A DNA stretch of 64,000 nucleotides from Agrobacterium pusense (GCF_900102105.1 NZ_FNBB01000008.1:62001-126000), one strand, 5' to 3'. Counted from the stretch's first letter, positions 19,431-28,083 are shown. Translations and numbers: made by a program. The notes: generated from the sequence alone by a model not told the origin.

Positions 19431-20042
19431 TTACGCCGAGGGGAATTCCGCAAGCCGCGCGGCGTAACGCGCCATGGTGTCGACCTCGAAATTGACGAAA
19501 TCGCCCGGCTGGCGCTCACCCCAGGTGGTGACGGAAAGCGTGTGGCGGATCAACAGCACGTCGAAATCGGTGCCATCAACGGCGTTCACGGTGAGCGATG
19601 TGCCGTCGAGCGCCACGGAGCCCTTGGGGGCAACGAATTTCGCCAGATGTTCCGGCGCGCGCAGGCGGATACGCACCGCCTCGCCTTCCGGCTCAACCGA
19701 CAGGATTTCCGCCTTGCCGTCCACATGGCCGGAGACGATATGACCGCCAAGCTCATCGCCGATCTTGAGCGCCCGCTCCAGATTGACGTGGGTGCCCTTC
19801 TGCCAGCTGGCGATCGTCGTCAGGCGCAGCGCCTCTTCCCAGGCCTCGACCTCGTACCAACGCTCATTGCTGCCATCATCAGGCAGTCTCGTCACCGTCA
19901 GGCAGACGCCGCCATGGGAGATGGACGCGCCCATATCGATGGTCTTGGGGTCGTAATTTGTAGCCACCCGCAGACGCACGCCTTCGGCCAGAGCTTCCAG
20001 CTCGGAAACGGTTCCGACGTCGGTGACAATTCCGGTAAACAT
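19431..20042 (-). CDS. ribE: Riboflavin synthase alpha chain RibE
   Basis: 203-aa enzyme dismutating two lumazines into riboflavin. It has two homologous barrels. The first starts MFTGIVTDVGTV and carries ISHGGVCLTVT. The second carries VALDGTSLTVNAVDGTDFDV, the repeated G-x-CLTV/SLTV signature. ATG 20042 overlaps the ribD stop as ATGA, so it is translationally coupled to ribD. Confidence 0.95.
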   Translation of the reverse strand: MFTGIVTDVGTVSELEALAEGVRLRVATNYDPKTIDMGASISHGGVCLTVTRLPDDGSNERWYEVEAWEEALRLTTIASWQKGTHVNLERALKIGDELGGHIVSGHVDGKAEILSVEPEGEAVRIRLRAPEHLAKFVAPKGSVALDGTSLTVNAVDGTDFDVLLIRHTLSVTTWGERQPGDFVNFEVDTMARYAARLAEFPSA

Positions 20043-21283
20043 CAAATCGGCCTTTCATAATTGAAGCAGCGATCCGGCCCGTAGGTGGTTTCACTGATCA
20101 GAGCATAGTCGCCCTTGATGTCGGCACGGCTGAGCGGCGTTTCAATGCCGCCCGTGCCGATCACGACGGGGCTTTCAAACAGCATGATACGATCCACCAA
20201 TCCAGCTTCAAGGAATGATTTTGCGGCAAAGGCGCCGCCTTCGACCAGAAGTTCCGACATGCCGCTTTCGGCGAGGATGTGGAGGAGGTTTTCGAGCGTG
20301 GGGGCTTCGAGGACCTGGACGCCGGCGTTGGTCAGGAGTTGGCGGCGGAGGTCGAGGTTACCCCCCTCTGCCCTGCCGGGCATCTCCCCCTCAACGGGGG
20401 AGATTGGCAAGGGGCTGTCCGCTCGGTCAAATTGCGCCCTAGACGCACCCTCTCCAGCCGTCGATGCAGGGCGAAGCAGCGCTCCATCGTTCTCCCCCCT
20501 TGAGGGGGAGATGCCCGGCAGGGCAGAGGGGGGTAAAGCGGCAACCACCACCGGAACCTCCCGCGCAGTCCGCACCAGTTTCGACGTCAATGGCAATTCA
20601 AATTGCCGATCCAGCACGATCCGCACAGGCGAGCGGTTTTCCAGACCGGCAATGCGCACAGTCAGCTCAGGATCATCCGCGATAGCGGTCCTGATACCAA
20701 CGAGAATGCAGTCGCAGCGCGCCCGAAGTTGGTGCACTGCATGGCGTGACTCAGGGCCGGTAATGGCAATCTGCCCCTCACCTTGCCTGCCGATCATTCC
20801 GTCAGCAGAAACCGCAAGCTTCAGAATCACATGCGGGCGTTTTTTCACCTGCCTTGTGAGGTAACCGGCGAGCGCCCGTTGGGCTTCGGCACGCAGCAGA
20901 CCGGTTTCCACCACGATACCGGCATCACGCAATATCTGATAACCACGGCCGGAGACGCGCTCATCCGGATCGTCCACCGCGACCACGACACGGGCAACGC
21001 CATATTCCACCAGCGCGTTGGCGCAGGGCGGGGTTTTGCCCCAGTGTGAACAGGGTTCGAGCGTCACGTAGGCGGTCGCGCCGCGTGCCGTCTCTCCGGC
21101 CAGTTCCAGCGCCTGGCGTTCGGCATGGGGGCGTCCGCCGATGGCGGTCACGGCTTCGGCGATGATTTGTCCATCCTTGACGAGAACACAGCCGACCGAG
21201 GGGTTGGTCAGCGTCTGGCCCTGGTGGCGAAGCGAAACCTCGATGGCCCGCGCCATGAACCTTTCGTCATCGGCACGGCTCAT
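20042..21283 (-). CDS. ribD: Bifunctional riboflavin deaminase/reductase RibD with an in-frame repeat insertion
   Basis: 413-aa enzyme of riboflavin synthesis. The N-terminal deaminase has the zinc site HAE (RPHAERQAL) and PCSHWGKTPPC. The C-terminal NADPH-dependent reductase starts near KKRPHVILKLAVSADG. The length exceeds the 367 aa of E. coli RibD by about 46, because a palindromic repeat lies in frame between PVVVAALPP and NLDLRRQLLTNAG, adding about 60 residues rich in Pro, Gly and Ser. Without it the protein would be about 353 aa. Conserved motifs on both sides are intact (LLVEGGAFAAKSF after it), so the enzyme may still work with a surface loop. GTG 21286 is an alternative start. Confidence 0.93.
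   Translation of the reverse strand: MSRADDERFMARAIEVSLRHQGQTLTNPSVGCVLVKDGQIIAEAVTAIGGRPHAERQALELAGETARGATAYVTLEPCSHWGKTPPCANALVEYGVARVVVAVDDPDERVSGRGYQILRDAGIVVETGLLRAEAQRALAGYLTRQVKKRPHVILKLAVSADGMIGRQGEGQIAITGPESRHAVHQLRARCDCILVGIRTAIADDPELTVRIAGLENRSPVRIVLDRQFELPLTSKLVRTAREVPVVVAALPPSALPGISPSRGENDGALLRPASTAGEGASRAQFDRADSPLPISPVEGEMPGRAEGGNLDLRRQLLTNAGVQVLEAPTLENLLHILAESGMSELLVEGGAFAAKSFLEAGLVDRIMLFESPVVIGTGGIETPLSRADIKGDYALISETTYGPDRCFNYERPI
20358..20536. repeat. Palindromic repeat element inside ribD (37-bp perfect arms)
   Basis: Arms 20358-20394 and 20500-20536 are perfect 37-bp inverted repeats separated by 105 bp. Each arm ends in its own hairpin (TCTCCCC...GGGGAGA). Read in the ribD frame, the ends give PPSALPGISPSRGE and SPVEGEMPGRAEGG, with no stop codon. 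On the plus strand it is open as well, giving Pro-rich translations of the sort seen in many spurious rhizobial ORFs. It is therefore a mobile or dispersed palindrome tolerated inside a gene. Exact borders need comparison with an empty site. Confidence 0.9.
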
Positions 21284-21288
21284 CACGT

Positions 21289-21768
21289 CTATGCTCCAGC
21301 GTCGGTATCGCGCGCGATCTTGGCGTTGATTTCGGCAATCACGTTCTCGAAATCCTCGGCATGGCTGAAATCGCGATAGACCGAAGCATAACGAACGAAG
21401 GCGACGTCATCGAGGCTTTTCAGTGCTTCCAAAACCTGAAGACCGATTTCTTCCGAGGGAATTTCCGTCTCGCCGGAGCTTTCCAGACGACGGGCAATAC
21501 CTGATACGGCCCGTTCGATCCGGTCTCGATCAACCGGCCGCTTGCGCAGCGCGATCTCGAAGGAGCGCACCAGCTTTTCGCGGTCGAAAGGAAGCTTGCG
21601 GCCGCTTTTCTTGATGACCATCAGCTCGCGCAGTTGCACGCGCTCATAGGTCGTAAAGCGGCCGCCGCAATCCGGGCAGATGCGCCGCCGGCGGATGGAG
21701 GTGTTGTCCTCCGCCGGACGCGAGTCCTTGACCTGTGTGTCTTCGGAACCGCAGAATGGGCAGCGCAT
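21289..21768 (-). CDS. nrdR: Transcriptional repressor NrdR
   Basis: 159-aa ATP/dATP-sensing repressor of ribonucleotide reductase genes. The N-terminal zinc ribbon has [15 protein letters not shown] and [15 protein letters not shown]. The ATP-cone domain follows ([20 protein letters not shown]). Length is normal. It lies 12 bp after glyA and 5 bp before ribD. The glyA-nrdR-ribD order is standard in alphaproteobacteria. Confidence 0.96.
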   Translation of the reverse strand: MRCPFCGSEDTQVKDSRPAEDNTSIRRRRICPDCGGRFTTYERVQLRELMVIKKSGRKLPFDREKLVRSFEIALRKRPVDRDRIERAVSGIARRLESSGETEIPSEEIGLQVLEALKSLDDVAFVRYASVYRDFSHAEDFENVIAEINAKIARDTDAGA

Positions 21769-21780
21769 CGTCTTCTTTCC

Positions 21781-23070
21781 TTACATGTACGGATACATCG
21801 GGAAACGGTCCGTCAGGCCGACGACCTTTTCACGCACCGCAGCCTCGACGGAGGCATTGCCTTCATCCGAATTGGCGACCTTCAAACCATCGAGAACCTC
21901 AACGATCAGCTTGCCGATTTCGCGGAATTCCGCTTCCTTGAAACCGCGCGTCGTGCCGGCCGGCGTGCCGAGACGGACACCAGAGGTAACGAAGGGCTTT
22001 TCCGGGTCGAAGGGAATGCCGTTCTTGTTGCAGGTGATGTAGGCGCGACCAAGTGCTGCCTCCGCACGCTTGCCGGTGGCGTTCTTCTTGCGAAGGTCGA
22101 CCAGCATCAGGTGGTTGTCTGTGCCGCCGGAAACGACATCAAGACCGCCTTCAACCAGGGTTTCGGCCAGCGCCTTGGCGTTCTTCACGACCTGTGCGGC
22201 ATAATCCTTGAACTCGGGCTTCAGCGCTTCACCGAAGGCAACAGCCTTGGCGGCGATGACGTGCATCAGCGGGCCGCCCTGCAGGCCGGGGAAGACGGCG
22301 GAGTTGAACTTCTTCGCCAGATCCTCGTCGTTGGTGAGGATCATGCCGCCACGCGGGCCGCGCAGGGACTTGTGCGTCGTCGTGGTCGCGACGTGGCAGT
22401 GCGGGAACGGCGACGGGTGCTGGTCACCAGCCACGAGACCGGCGATGTGAGCCATGTCGACCATGAGGTAAGCGCCGACTTCGTCAGCGATTTCGCGGAA
22501 GCGCTTCCAGTCCCAGACGCGCGAATAGGCGGTGCCGCCGGCGAGAATGAGCTTCGGCTTATGTTCCTTGGCCTTGCGCTCCACTTCGTCCATATCGAGC
22601 AGGTTATCGCCTTCGCGCACGCCGTAGGACACGACATTGAACCACTTGCCGGACATGTTGACCGGGGAACCATGCGTCAGGTGACCTCCCGAATTCAGAT
22701 CGAGACCCATGAAGGTGTCGCCCGGCTGCAGCAGCGCGAGGAACACGGCCTGGTTCATCTGCGAGCCGGAATTCGGCTGAACGTTGGCGAAGTTGACGCC
22801 GAACAGCTTCTTGGCGCGTTCGATGGCGAGTTCTTCAGCAATGTCGACGAACTGGCAGCCGCCGTAATAACGCTTGCCCGGATAACCTTCCGCATATTTG
22901 TTCGTCATGATCGAACCCTGTGCTTCGAGCACGGCACGGGAAACGATGTTTTCCGAGGCAATCAGTTCGATCTCGTGGCGCTGGCGGCCCAGTTCCTTCT
23001 CGATCGCGCCGAAAATTTCCGGATCGACATCGGCAAGCGGACTGGAGAAGAAAGCATCTGTGTTCGACAT
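21781..23070 (-). CDS. glyA: Serine hydroxymethyltransferase GlyA
   Basis: 429-aa PLP enzyme converting serine and tetrahydrofolate to glycine and methylene-tetrahydrofolate. The PLP lysine lies in [13 protein letters not shown] (about residue 240). [10 protein letters not shown] and the [13 protein letters not shown] motif near the N-terminus are intact. I start at ATG 23070, with AGGAG 8 nt upstream, because the family begins at [11 protein letters not shown]. The open frame continues upstream to 23295, but that part is repeat DNA and not conserved. First gene of the glyA-nrdR-ribD run. Confidence 0.96.
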   Translation of the reverse strand: MSNTDAFFSSPLADVDPEIFGAIEKELGRQRHEIELIASENIVSRAVLEAQGSIMTNKYAEGYPGKRYYGGCQFVDIAEELAIERAKKLFGVNFANVQPNSGSQMNQAVFLALLQPGDTFMGLDLNSGGHLTHGSPVNMSGKWFNVVSYGVREGDNLLDMDEVERKAKEHKPKLILAGGTAYSRVWDWKRFREIADEVGAYLMVDMAHIAGLVAGDQHPSPFPHCHVATTTTHKSLRGPRGGMILTNDEDLAKKFNSAVFPGLQGGPLMHVIAAKAVAFGEALKPEFKDYAAQVVKNAKALAETLVEGGLDVVSGGTDNHLMLVDLRKKNATGKRAEAALGRAYITCNKNGIPFDPEKPFVTSGVRLGTPAGTTRGFKEAEFREIGKLIVEVLDGLKVANSDEGNASVEAAVREKVVGLTDRFPMYPYM

Positions 23071-23262
23071 GGTGAAGGCTCCTGAAACAGTAATGCGATG
23101 GCGTCTTAGCGCCCTGCCCGAACAAGAGCAATACGGAGAGCGAGATTTGCCCGTCAAACTGCGACGTCGCGACGAAAAGTGGCAGTTGTTTTCAGGAAAA
23201 GCAGAGCGCGACGGAAACTTAAAGGCGGCGCTGCGATGATGCGCGGCCAAGCCGCGCACCTG

Positions 23263-23348
23263 CGTCATCCTCGGGCTGGCCCCGAGGATCTGCAATGCTC
23301 TATTTTACGATAGGTGATTAGGTCCTCGGGACAAGCCCGAAGATGACG
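23263..23348. repeat. Palindromic intergenic element upstream of glyA (28-bp arms)
   Basis: Arms 23263-23290 and 23321-23348 are inverted repeats matching at 24 of 28 positions. Each contains a smaller palindrome of the TCCTCGGG...CCCGAGGA type and ends in CGTCAT, like the element at 19274-19390. It occupies most of the informative part of the 352-bp gap between glyA and the L,D-transpeptidase gene. The rest (23071-23262) holds the glyA leader and presumably its promoter. Confidence 0.8.
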
Positions 23349-23422
23349 GCGGAGGGACTGGCCGGTTTCCGGCGATCACCTCTCCCCTCGCTCACAATTC
23401 AAAGCTTATGGCAAAAGCCCGA

Positions 23423-24754
23423 TCAGTTGCGCGGCAGCAGATCGTCGTCCACGGCACCGGCCGGCTGTTCCATGCCCGCCGTCGTGTTCAGCGCCAGTTC
23501 GGCATTGCCGTCCTTGCCGTAGATATCGTCGCGGAACTGAACCACGCCGTCCTTCGCCGACCATGCGGTGATGTAGACGAAGTAGACGGGCACTTCCTGT
23601 GCGAGCTTGATCGGCGTGTTGACGCGCGAGGCGATGACGCGTTCCATTTCCTGGCGCGACCAGCCGGGCGTGTCGCGCAGCAGCCACGACGTCAGGTCGC
23701 GCACGTTCTGCACGCGGACGCAACCGGAGGACTCAAAGCGCATCAGCTTGTTGAACAGGCCCTGCTGCGGCGTGTCGTGCATGTATTCGTTGTTCGGATT
23801 GTGGAAGTTGATCTTCGTCGAGGACATGGCGTTGATCTTGCCGGGGTCCTGGCGGAACATCAGGTTCGGCGCTTTCGGCGCGAACCAGTCGACCGTGGTC
23901 GGCGAGACTTCCTGTCCCTTGCCGTCGATAAGGCGGATGTTGTTCCGCTCCAGATAGGTCGGGTCCTTCTGCATCAGCGGCACGATGTCCTTTTCGACGA
24001 TCGAGCGCGGTGCGGTCCAATAGGGGTTGAGGATGACCTCGTAAATCTTCGAATTGATAACGTGCGTCGGACGGCTGGCGCGGCCGACAACGGCAGTGTT
24101 GCGCAGCACGACGCGTTCGTTTTCAACGGCTTCAATGGCGGCGGCCGGAATGTTCACCATCAGGTGACGCTGACCGAGATCGCCGGACATGGACTGGATG
24201 CGCACGAGGTTGGTCTGCAGCTGCGCGAGACGGATCTGCGCGGAGACATTGAGAGCCTTGGTGGTGTATTCGCCGCTGACGCCATCAGCCGGAAGGCCAT
24301 GACGGGCCTGGAAACGCTTCAGCGCGCCATCGACATAGGAGTCGAAGGCGCTGGAAATGCCGGCTTCACGCGGCAGGTCGCCCGATACCATCAGTCGCTG
24401 GCGCAGTGCCTGAACGGAGGGATCGGAGACGCCGATCTGCAGACGCTGCTGCGACGCCGGAACTTCCGGCCAGCCGCCATTCTGCACGATCTGCTGATAT
24501 TGCATGATCGCCTGCTGCATATAGACGGGGGCTTCGCGGCCGAGGACCGGATTGTTGGAAACGACGCCCACAGCCGAACGCGACGTATTGGCGTCGAACT
24601 GGTCATCCCAGTTGCCGCGGCGCGAGGAACCCATGAGATCGTTAAACGCGTCCTGCGCCAAGGCCGGCGCAGCGAGCGCGGCGACACCAGCGGAAACGGC
24701 CGAGCGCAGAAGCGTGCGGCGCGATACGGAATTGGAAACGGATGTCTTTGTCAT
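23423..24754 (-). CDS. ldtP: L,D-transpeptidase with Tat signal (LdtP-like, YcbB type)
   Basis: 443-aa periplasmic enzyme that forms 3-3 peptidoglycan cross-links or anchors proteins. A twin-Arg motif SRRTLLRSA (residues 11-19) precedes a hydrophobic stretch and AQA-type cleavage region (ALAQDA). A peptidoglycan-binding domain (VDGALKRFQARHGLPADGVSG) and the YkuD domain follow. The YkuD domain has His in YMHDTPQQGLFNK and catalytic Cys in SSGCVRVQN. The regulator gene ldtR lies upstream on the same strand. In Liberibacter the homologous pair LdtR/LdtP is known to be a regulator and its target. Confidence 0.9.
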   Translation of the reverse strand: MTKTSVSNSVSRRTLLRSAVSAGVAALAAPALAQDAFNDLMGSSRRGNWDDQFDANTSRSAVGVVSNNPVLGREAPVYMQQAIMQYQQIVQNGGWPEVPASQQRLQIGVSDPSVQALRQRLMVSGDLPREAGISSAFDSYVDGALKRFQARHGLPADGVSGEYTTKALNVSAQIRLAQLQTNLVRIQSMSGDLGQRHLMVNIPAAAIEAVENERVVLRNTAVVGRASRPTHVINSKIYEVILNPYWTAPRSIVEKDIVPLMQKDPTYLERNNIRLIDGKGQEVSPTTVDWFAPKAPNLMFRQDPGKINAMSSTKINFHNPNNEYMHDTPQQGLFNKLMRFESSGCVRVQNVRDLTSWLLRDTPGWSRQEMERVIASRVNTPIKLAQEVPVYFVYITAWSAKDGVVQFRDDIYGKDGNAELALNTTAGMEQPAGAVDDDLLPRN

Positions 24755-25128
24755 TCTACCTACCAGCCACTCTATTCGGCATTCTCTATAATGCCTAAAT
24801 CAATATGATTAACAAACACGTACAACGTGCCTGCCGGCCTGGAATACTCGACACCCATCGCCTGGGCGCTATTGTCTGGCAGAACGGTCGGGACTTGCCG
24901 CGACAGCAGGAGAAACAGCCGGCTCCTCAAGCTTTGCGGGTCCCATATCAATATGGCCAATTCGTGTCACGGGCCATTTCTCACGAAGCTGTGTATGCCC
25001 CACAAAACAGGGTTCCTACGAGCTTTGCAGGTTGGGCTTGACATGAAGAAACGGCAGAGATGTAGCCGCCGAATCCGCAGGCCGGGAGCAAGAATGCCCC
25101 CGGCCTAAACAGTGAAACCGTCGCGGTA
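24755..25128. other. 374-bp intergenic region between ldtR and ldtP
   Basis: No gene is seen. It should carry the ldtP promoter. A 10-bp sequence GATTAACAAA at 24807-24816 recurs upstream of ldtR. Near the ldtR stop, arms AGGCCGGG (25079-25086) and CCCGGCCT (25099-25106) form a hairpin with a 12-nt loop but no T-run, so at best a weak terminator for ldtR. Confidence 0.5.
24807..24816. promoter_or_regulatory. Candidate LdtR box upstream of ldtP
   Basis: GATTAACAAA, 53 bp before the ldtP start codon, identical and in the same orientation to the copy at 25737-25746 upstream of ldtR. It could be the regulator's site, but a 10-bp AT-rich match could also be chance. Confidence 0.35.
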
Positions 25129-25641
25129 TTACAGGCGGTAAGCGATCGAGTCGTTCCAGAAGCGATCGAGGCGCTGCAGCAGCTTGTTCATTTCGGAGAA
25201 CTCACCGGTGCCGATGCCGCCGACCTTTTCGATCGAGCCGACGTGGCGTTCATAAAGGCGGGCAACCGTTTCGGCGATTTCCTGGCCCTTTTCGGTCAGG
25301 CTGATGCGAACCGAGCGGCGATCGACGCGAGAGCGCTGGTGGTTGATGAGACCAAGGTCGACCAGCTTCTTGACGTTGTAGGAAACGTTCGAGCCGAGAT
25401 AATAACCACGCGAACGAAGCTCGCCGGCGGTCAGTTCAGAATTGCCGATGTTGAACAGCAGCAGGGCCTGAACGGCGTTGACGTCATCGCGACCCTGGCG
25501 GTCGAACTCATCCTTGATGACATCGAGGAGACGGCGGTGGAGACGTTCCACCAGATGCAGCGATTCCATGTAGAGCGAGCGGATGGTATCTTCATGTGCA
25601 TCGGCAACAACGGCCTGGGGCTTAACTTTGCTATTGATCAT
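25129..25641 (-). CDS. ldtR: MarR-family regulator LdtR
   Basis: 170-aa winged-helix regulator. The helix-turn-helix region reads ELTAGELRSRGYYLGSNVSYNVKKLVDLGLI, the wing follows with SRVDRRSVRISLTEKG, and the flanking helices form the dimer (SLYMESLHLVERLHRRLLD and LLQRLDRFWNDSIAY). It precedes an L,D-transpeptidase gene, as the LdtR/ldtP pair does in Liberibacter and other Rhizobiales, where LdtR senses small molecules and controls cell-wall and stress genes. Likely autoregulated. Confidence 0.9.
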   Translation of the reverse strand: MINSKVKPQAVVADAHEDTIRSLYMESLHLVERLHRRLLDVIKDEFDRQGRDDVNAVQALLLFNIGNSELTAGELRSRGYYLGSNVSYNVKKLVDLGLINHQRSRVDRRSVRISLTEKGQEIAETVARLYERHVGSIEKVGGIGTGEFSEMNKLLQRLDRFWNDSIAYRL

Positions 25642-25736
25642 GACTGCCTCACTGTTTTGTTTGGCGGTGTGTTTGTTTGTCTCCCGCCTTGAGTGAGAAC
25701 CTAATCAATGCGCATAAAATTCTACTTAAAAGCTAC

Positions 25737-25746
25737 GATTAACAAA
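25737..25746. promoter_or_regulatory. Candidate LdtR box upstream of ldtR
   Basis: GATTAACAAA, 96 bp before the ldtR start, identical to the copy upstream of ldtP. It lies in the 231-bp AT-richer gap between ldtR and the small membrane protein gene. Function is inferred from duplication only. Confidence 0.35.
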
Positions 25747-25872
25747 TGGTTACCTGCATTTTGCCTGGAGGCCCCAACTTGTGGCGAAGTGGGAATGCCT
25801 GACAGGCGATCGTTATAAATCAATGGGTTAAATATGAAATTCGGCCGCAAATCAGGCCGAATTGCTTTATTC

Positions 25873-26310
25873 TTATGGTAAATCAATTCTTGCCCGTTCT
25901 TCATTCTGGCGCTGATCCAGCCAGAAAGCGACCAGGAATAGTATATAAATGGTTGCCACAAGACCGTGCATGACGGGCACCAGCGTGTTGGCGCCGAAGA
26001 TGTGGGGCCACACCTTATACATCGCGATCTGCGTGCCCGCGCCCATCACCCACATGACAGCGCCCCAGGAGGCGCCGAGCCAAAGGCCGAGGGCCGCGAC
26101 CGGGAAAATGACGGCAAGCGCGCTGCCGGCCACACGCCAGGGCAGGTTCAGCATATCGAACCTGCCGTGACCGCCCAGAGAATAGCCCGTCAGCATTGCC
26201 CAATATTGCAGCCCGAACCAGAAACACGAAACCGCGACCAGCCTCATGAAGACCAGAAACAGGATTTCAGTGAGCGGGCGCTTCGGCAGAGGTTGAGAAT
26301 CAGGTTCCAT
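25873..26310 (-). CDS. Small integral membrane protein (DUF6163-like)
   Basis: 145 aa with four predicted membrane helices (about 18-40, 58-80, 83-105, 110-130), a Pro-rich N-terminus and a charged C-terminus. I recognise it as the kind of protein annotated DUF6163 beside hemB in Rhizobiales. No catalytic motif is visible. It is divergent from hemB, sharing the 174-bp region 26311-26484. Function unknown. Confidence 0.75.
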   Translation of the reverse strand: MEPDSQPLPKRPLTEILFLVFMRLVAVSCFWFGLQYWAMLTGYSLGGHGRFDMLNLPWRVAGSALAVIFPVAALGLWLGASWGAVMWVMGAGTQIAMYKVWPHIFGANTLVPVMHGLVATIYILFLVAFWLDQRQNEERARIDLP

Positions 26311-26484
26311 GGCCGGAAGATACGGTCTCGACGAACGGGCGACCAGCCCATATTGAATTCCGCCGCCTGCCTTGTCAAAGCATCATCGTCATTGCCGGAC
26401 GGCAATGAGGGAAGATTGTCGCATTCGCATGCGCCGCGCTTCATGGTATGCAGCCTTCCAAATTTGATCGAAGGACATTCTGAC

Positions 26485-27498
26485 ATGCAGGACAAAACCC
26501 ACCTGGTCGACGAAATCACCGGCCATCGCCGCATGCGTCGCAATCGCAAGGCGGATTGGACGCGCCGTCTGGTACAGGAAAGCCGCCTCACTGTGGACGA
26601 CCTGATCTGGCCGGTCTTCATCGTGCCGGGCAGCAATATTCTGGAGCCCATTCCGGCGATGCCTGGCGTCAACCGTATGAGCATCGACAGACTGGTCGAA
26701 GCGGCGAAGGAAGCCGCCGATCTCGGCATTCCGGCAATCGCCACCTTCCCGAATGTCGAGATGGAATTGCGGGACGAGACCGGCTCGAACGCGCTTGAGG
26801 CCAATAACCTCATCAATCAGGCGACTGCCGCCGTCAAGAAAGCCGTTCCCAATATTGGCATGATCACCGACGTGGCGCTCGACCCATTCACCAGCCACGG
26901 GCATGACGGCATTCTGCGCGGCAACGAGATCGTCAACGACGAGACCGTGGAACAGGTCGTCAAGGCGGCGATCCTGCAGGCGGAAGCCGGATCGGACATT
27001 ATTTCTCCTTCTGAGATGATGGACGGCCGTATCGGCGCCATCCGCCGCGGCCTTGATGCGGCCGGGCACCAGAATGTCGGGATCATGGCCTACGCGACAA
27101 AGTTCTCATCCGGCTATTACGGCCCCTATCGCGAGGCGATTTCCACCGCCGGCCTGCTGAAGGGCGACAAGGCAAGCTATTACATCAGCCCTGCCAACGG
27201 CATGGAGGCCATCCGCGACGCGGCGCTCGATGTGGAAGAAGGCGCGGACATGCTGATGGTCAAGCCCGGCCTGCCCTATCTCGACATCTGCTGGCGGCTG
27301 AAGGAGAATTTCGGCCTGCCGACCTTCGCCTATCAGGTCTCCGGCGAATATACGCAGATCAAGGCTGCGGCGATGAACGGCTGGATCGACGGCGAGCGGG
27401 TGATGATGGAAACGCTTCTCTGTTTCAAGCGTGCGGGTTGCGACGGCATTCTGACTTATTTCGCCATCGAAGCCGCACGCAAACTCAACAGGGGCTAA
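26485..27498 (+). CDS. hemB: Delta-aminolevulinic acid dehydratase (porphobilinogen synthase)
   Basis: 337-aa enzyme joining two 5-aminolevulinates into porphobilinogen for haem synthesis. Both Schiff-base lysines are visible, in MAYATKFSSGYYGPYR and DMLMVKPGLPYLD. The metal loop reads ALDPFTSHGHDG, without the Cys triad of zinc enzymes, so a magnesium-type enzyme as in other alphaproteobacteria. ATG 26485 has AAGGA 9 nt upstream. The frame stays open far upstream but without family support. Confidence 0.96.
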   Translation: MQDKTHLVDEITGHRRMRRNRKADWTRRLVQESRLTVDDLIWPVFIVPGSNILEPIPAMPGVNRMSIDRLVEAAKEAADLGIPAIATFPNVEMELRDETGSNALEANNLINQATAAVKKAVPNIGMITDVALDPFTSHGHDGILRGNEIVNDETVEQVVKAAILQAEAGSDIISPSEMMDGRIGAIRRGLDAAGHQNVGIMAYATKFSSGYYGPYREAISTAGLLKGDKASYYISPANGMEAIRDAALDVEEGADMLMVKPGLPYLDICWRLKENFGLPTFAYQVSGEYTQIKAAAMNGWIDGERVMMETLLCFKRAGCDGILTYFAIEAARKLNRG

Positions 27499-27593
27499 GG
27501 CCAGCGCTTATTGTATTCGGTGGTTCCTTACCCATATTGTTGCTGACACGGCACTCATGCCGAGCTGTCAGTTCTTTCAGGAGAAAACGACCG

Positions 27594-28052
27594 ATGAGCC
27601 TCGACCAGAACCCCACCTATGCCGCACCGGATGACTGGCGCGCCTATAGCGGCGTCCTGAGCCGGCGGGTCTTCGCGTTCCTGATCGATTACGCAATCGT
27701 TCTCCTCCTGTGCATCCCGGCCGCCGTGATTGTCTTCTTTCTTGGCGTGATCACGCTGGGTCTCGGCTTCTTCCTCTACCCGGCGCTGTTCGTCATTGTG
27801 GCAGTACTCTATTTTGGCATGACGCTCGGAGGCCCGTCGCAGGCGACCCCCGGTATGCGGGCGATGGGGATTGCGATGGCGCGCATGGACGGGCGGCGAA
27901 TCGATTTCCTGCTGTCCACCGTTCACATCGTGCTTTTCTGGATCATCAACTCGGTTTTGACGCCGCTGATCCTGCTTGCCGGCCTGTTTACGGAGCGCTC
28001 GCGCCTCGTTCACGACTTCCTGCTCGGCACCGTCATCGTCAGAACACGCTAA
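27594..28052 (+). CDS. RDD-family membrane protein
   Basis: 152-aa protein of the RDD family. The motif is seen as SRRVFAFLIDYAIVLLL, where Arg and Asp sit at the start of helix 1, with three or four hydrophobic helices overall and conserved ATPGMRAMGIAMARMDG in the middle. ATG 27594 has AGGAG 10 nt upstream. It lies 95 bp after hemB on the same strand and ends at a short hairpin. Transport or ion-related roles are known for some family members, but none can be assigned here. Confidence 0.85.
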   Translation: MSLDQNPTYAAPDDWRAYSGVLSRRVFAFLIDYAIVLLLCIPAAVIVFFLGVITLGLGFFLYPALFVIVAVLYFGMTLGGPSQATPGMRAMGIAMARMDGRRIDFLLSTVHIVLFWIINSVLTPLILLAGLFTERSRLVHDFLLGTVIVRTR

Positions 28053-28059
28053 TATTACG

Positions 28060-28083
28060 GAAAGCCACGGAAACGTGGCTTTC
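28060..28083 (+). terminator. Possible intrinsic terminator after the RDD gene
   Basis: A 10-bp perfect stem (GAAAGCCACG with CGTGGCTTTC) closed by a GAAA tetraloop starts 8 bp after the stop codon. The T-run is only three bases long, so termination may be partial. Confidence 0.55.

Noticed and set aside
19190-19519. Minus-strand open frame of 109 codons overlapping ribE's end
   Set aside because: It is built mostly from the palindromic elements at 19189-19390 and gives the Ser/Arg/Pro-rich translation typical of such repeats. No ribosome site or family.
23071-23295. N-terminal extension of glyA to 23295
   Set aside because: The family starts at 23070 with a good ribosome site. The extra segment includes part of a palindromic repeat.
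23408-24808. 466-codon plus-strand frame antisense to ldtP
   Set aside because: Shadow of a high-GC gene: ldtP on the other strand has Tat signal, YkuD motif and length expected for the family.
25716-25745. CtrA-type site TTAA-N7-TTAA upstream of ldtR
   Set aside because: The two TTAA halves are 9 bp apart instead of 7.
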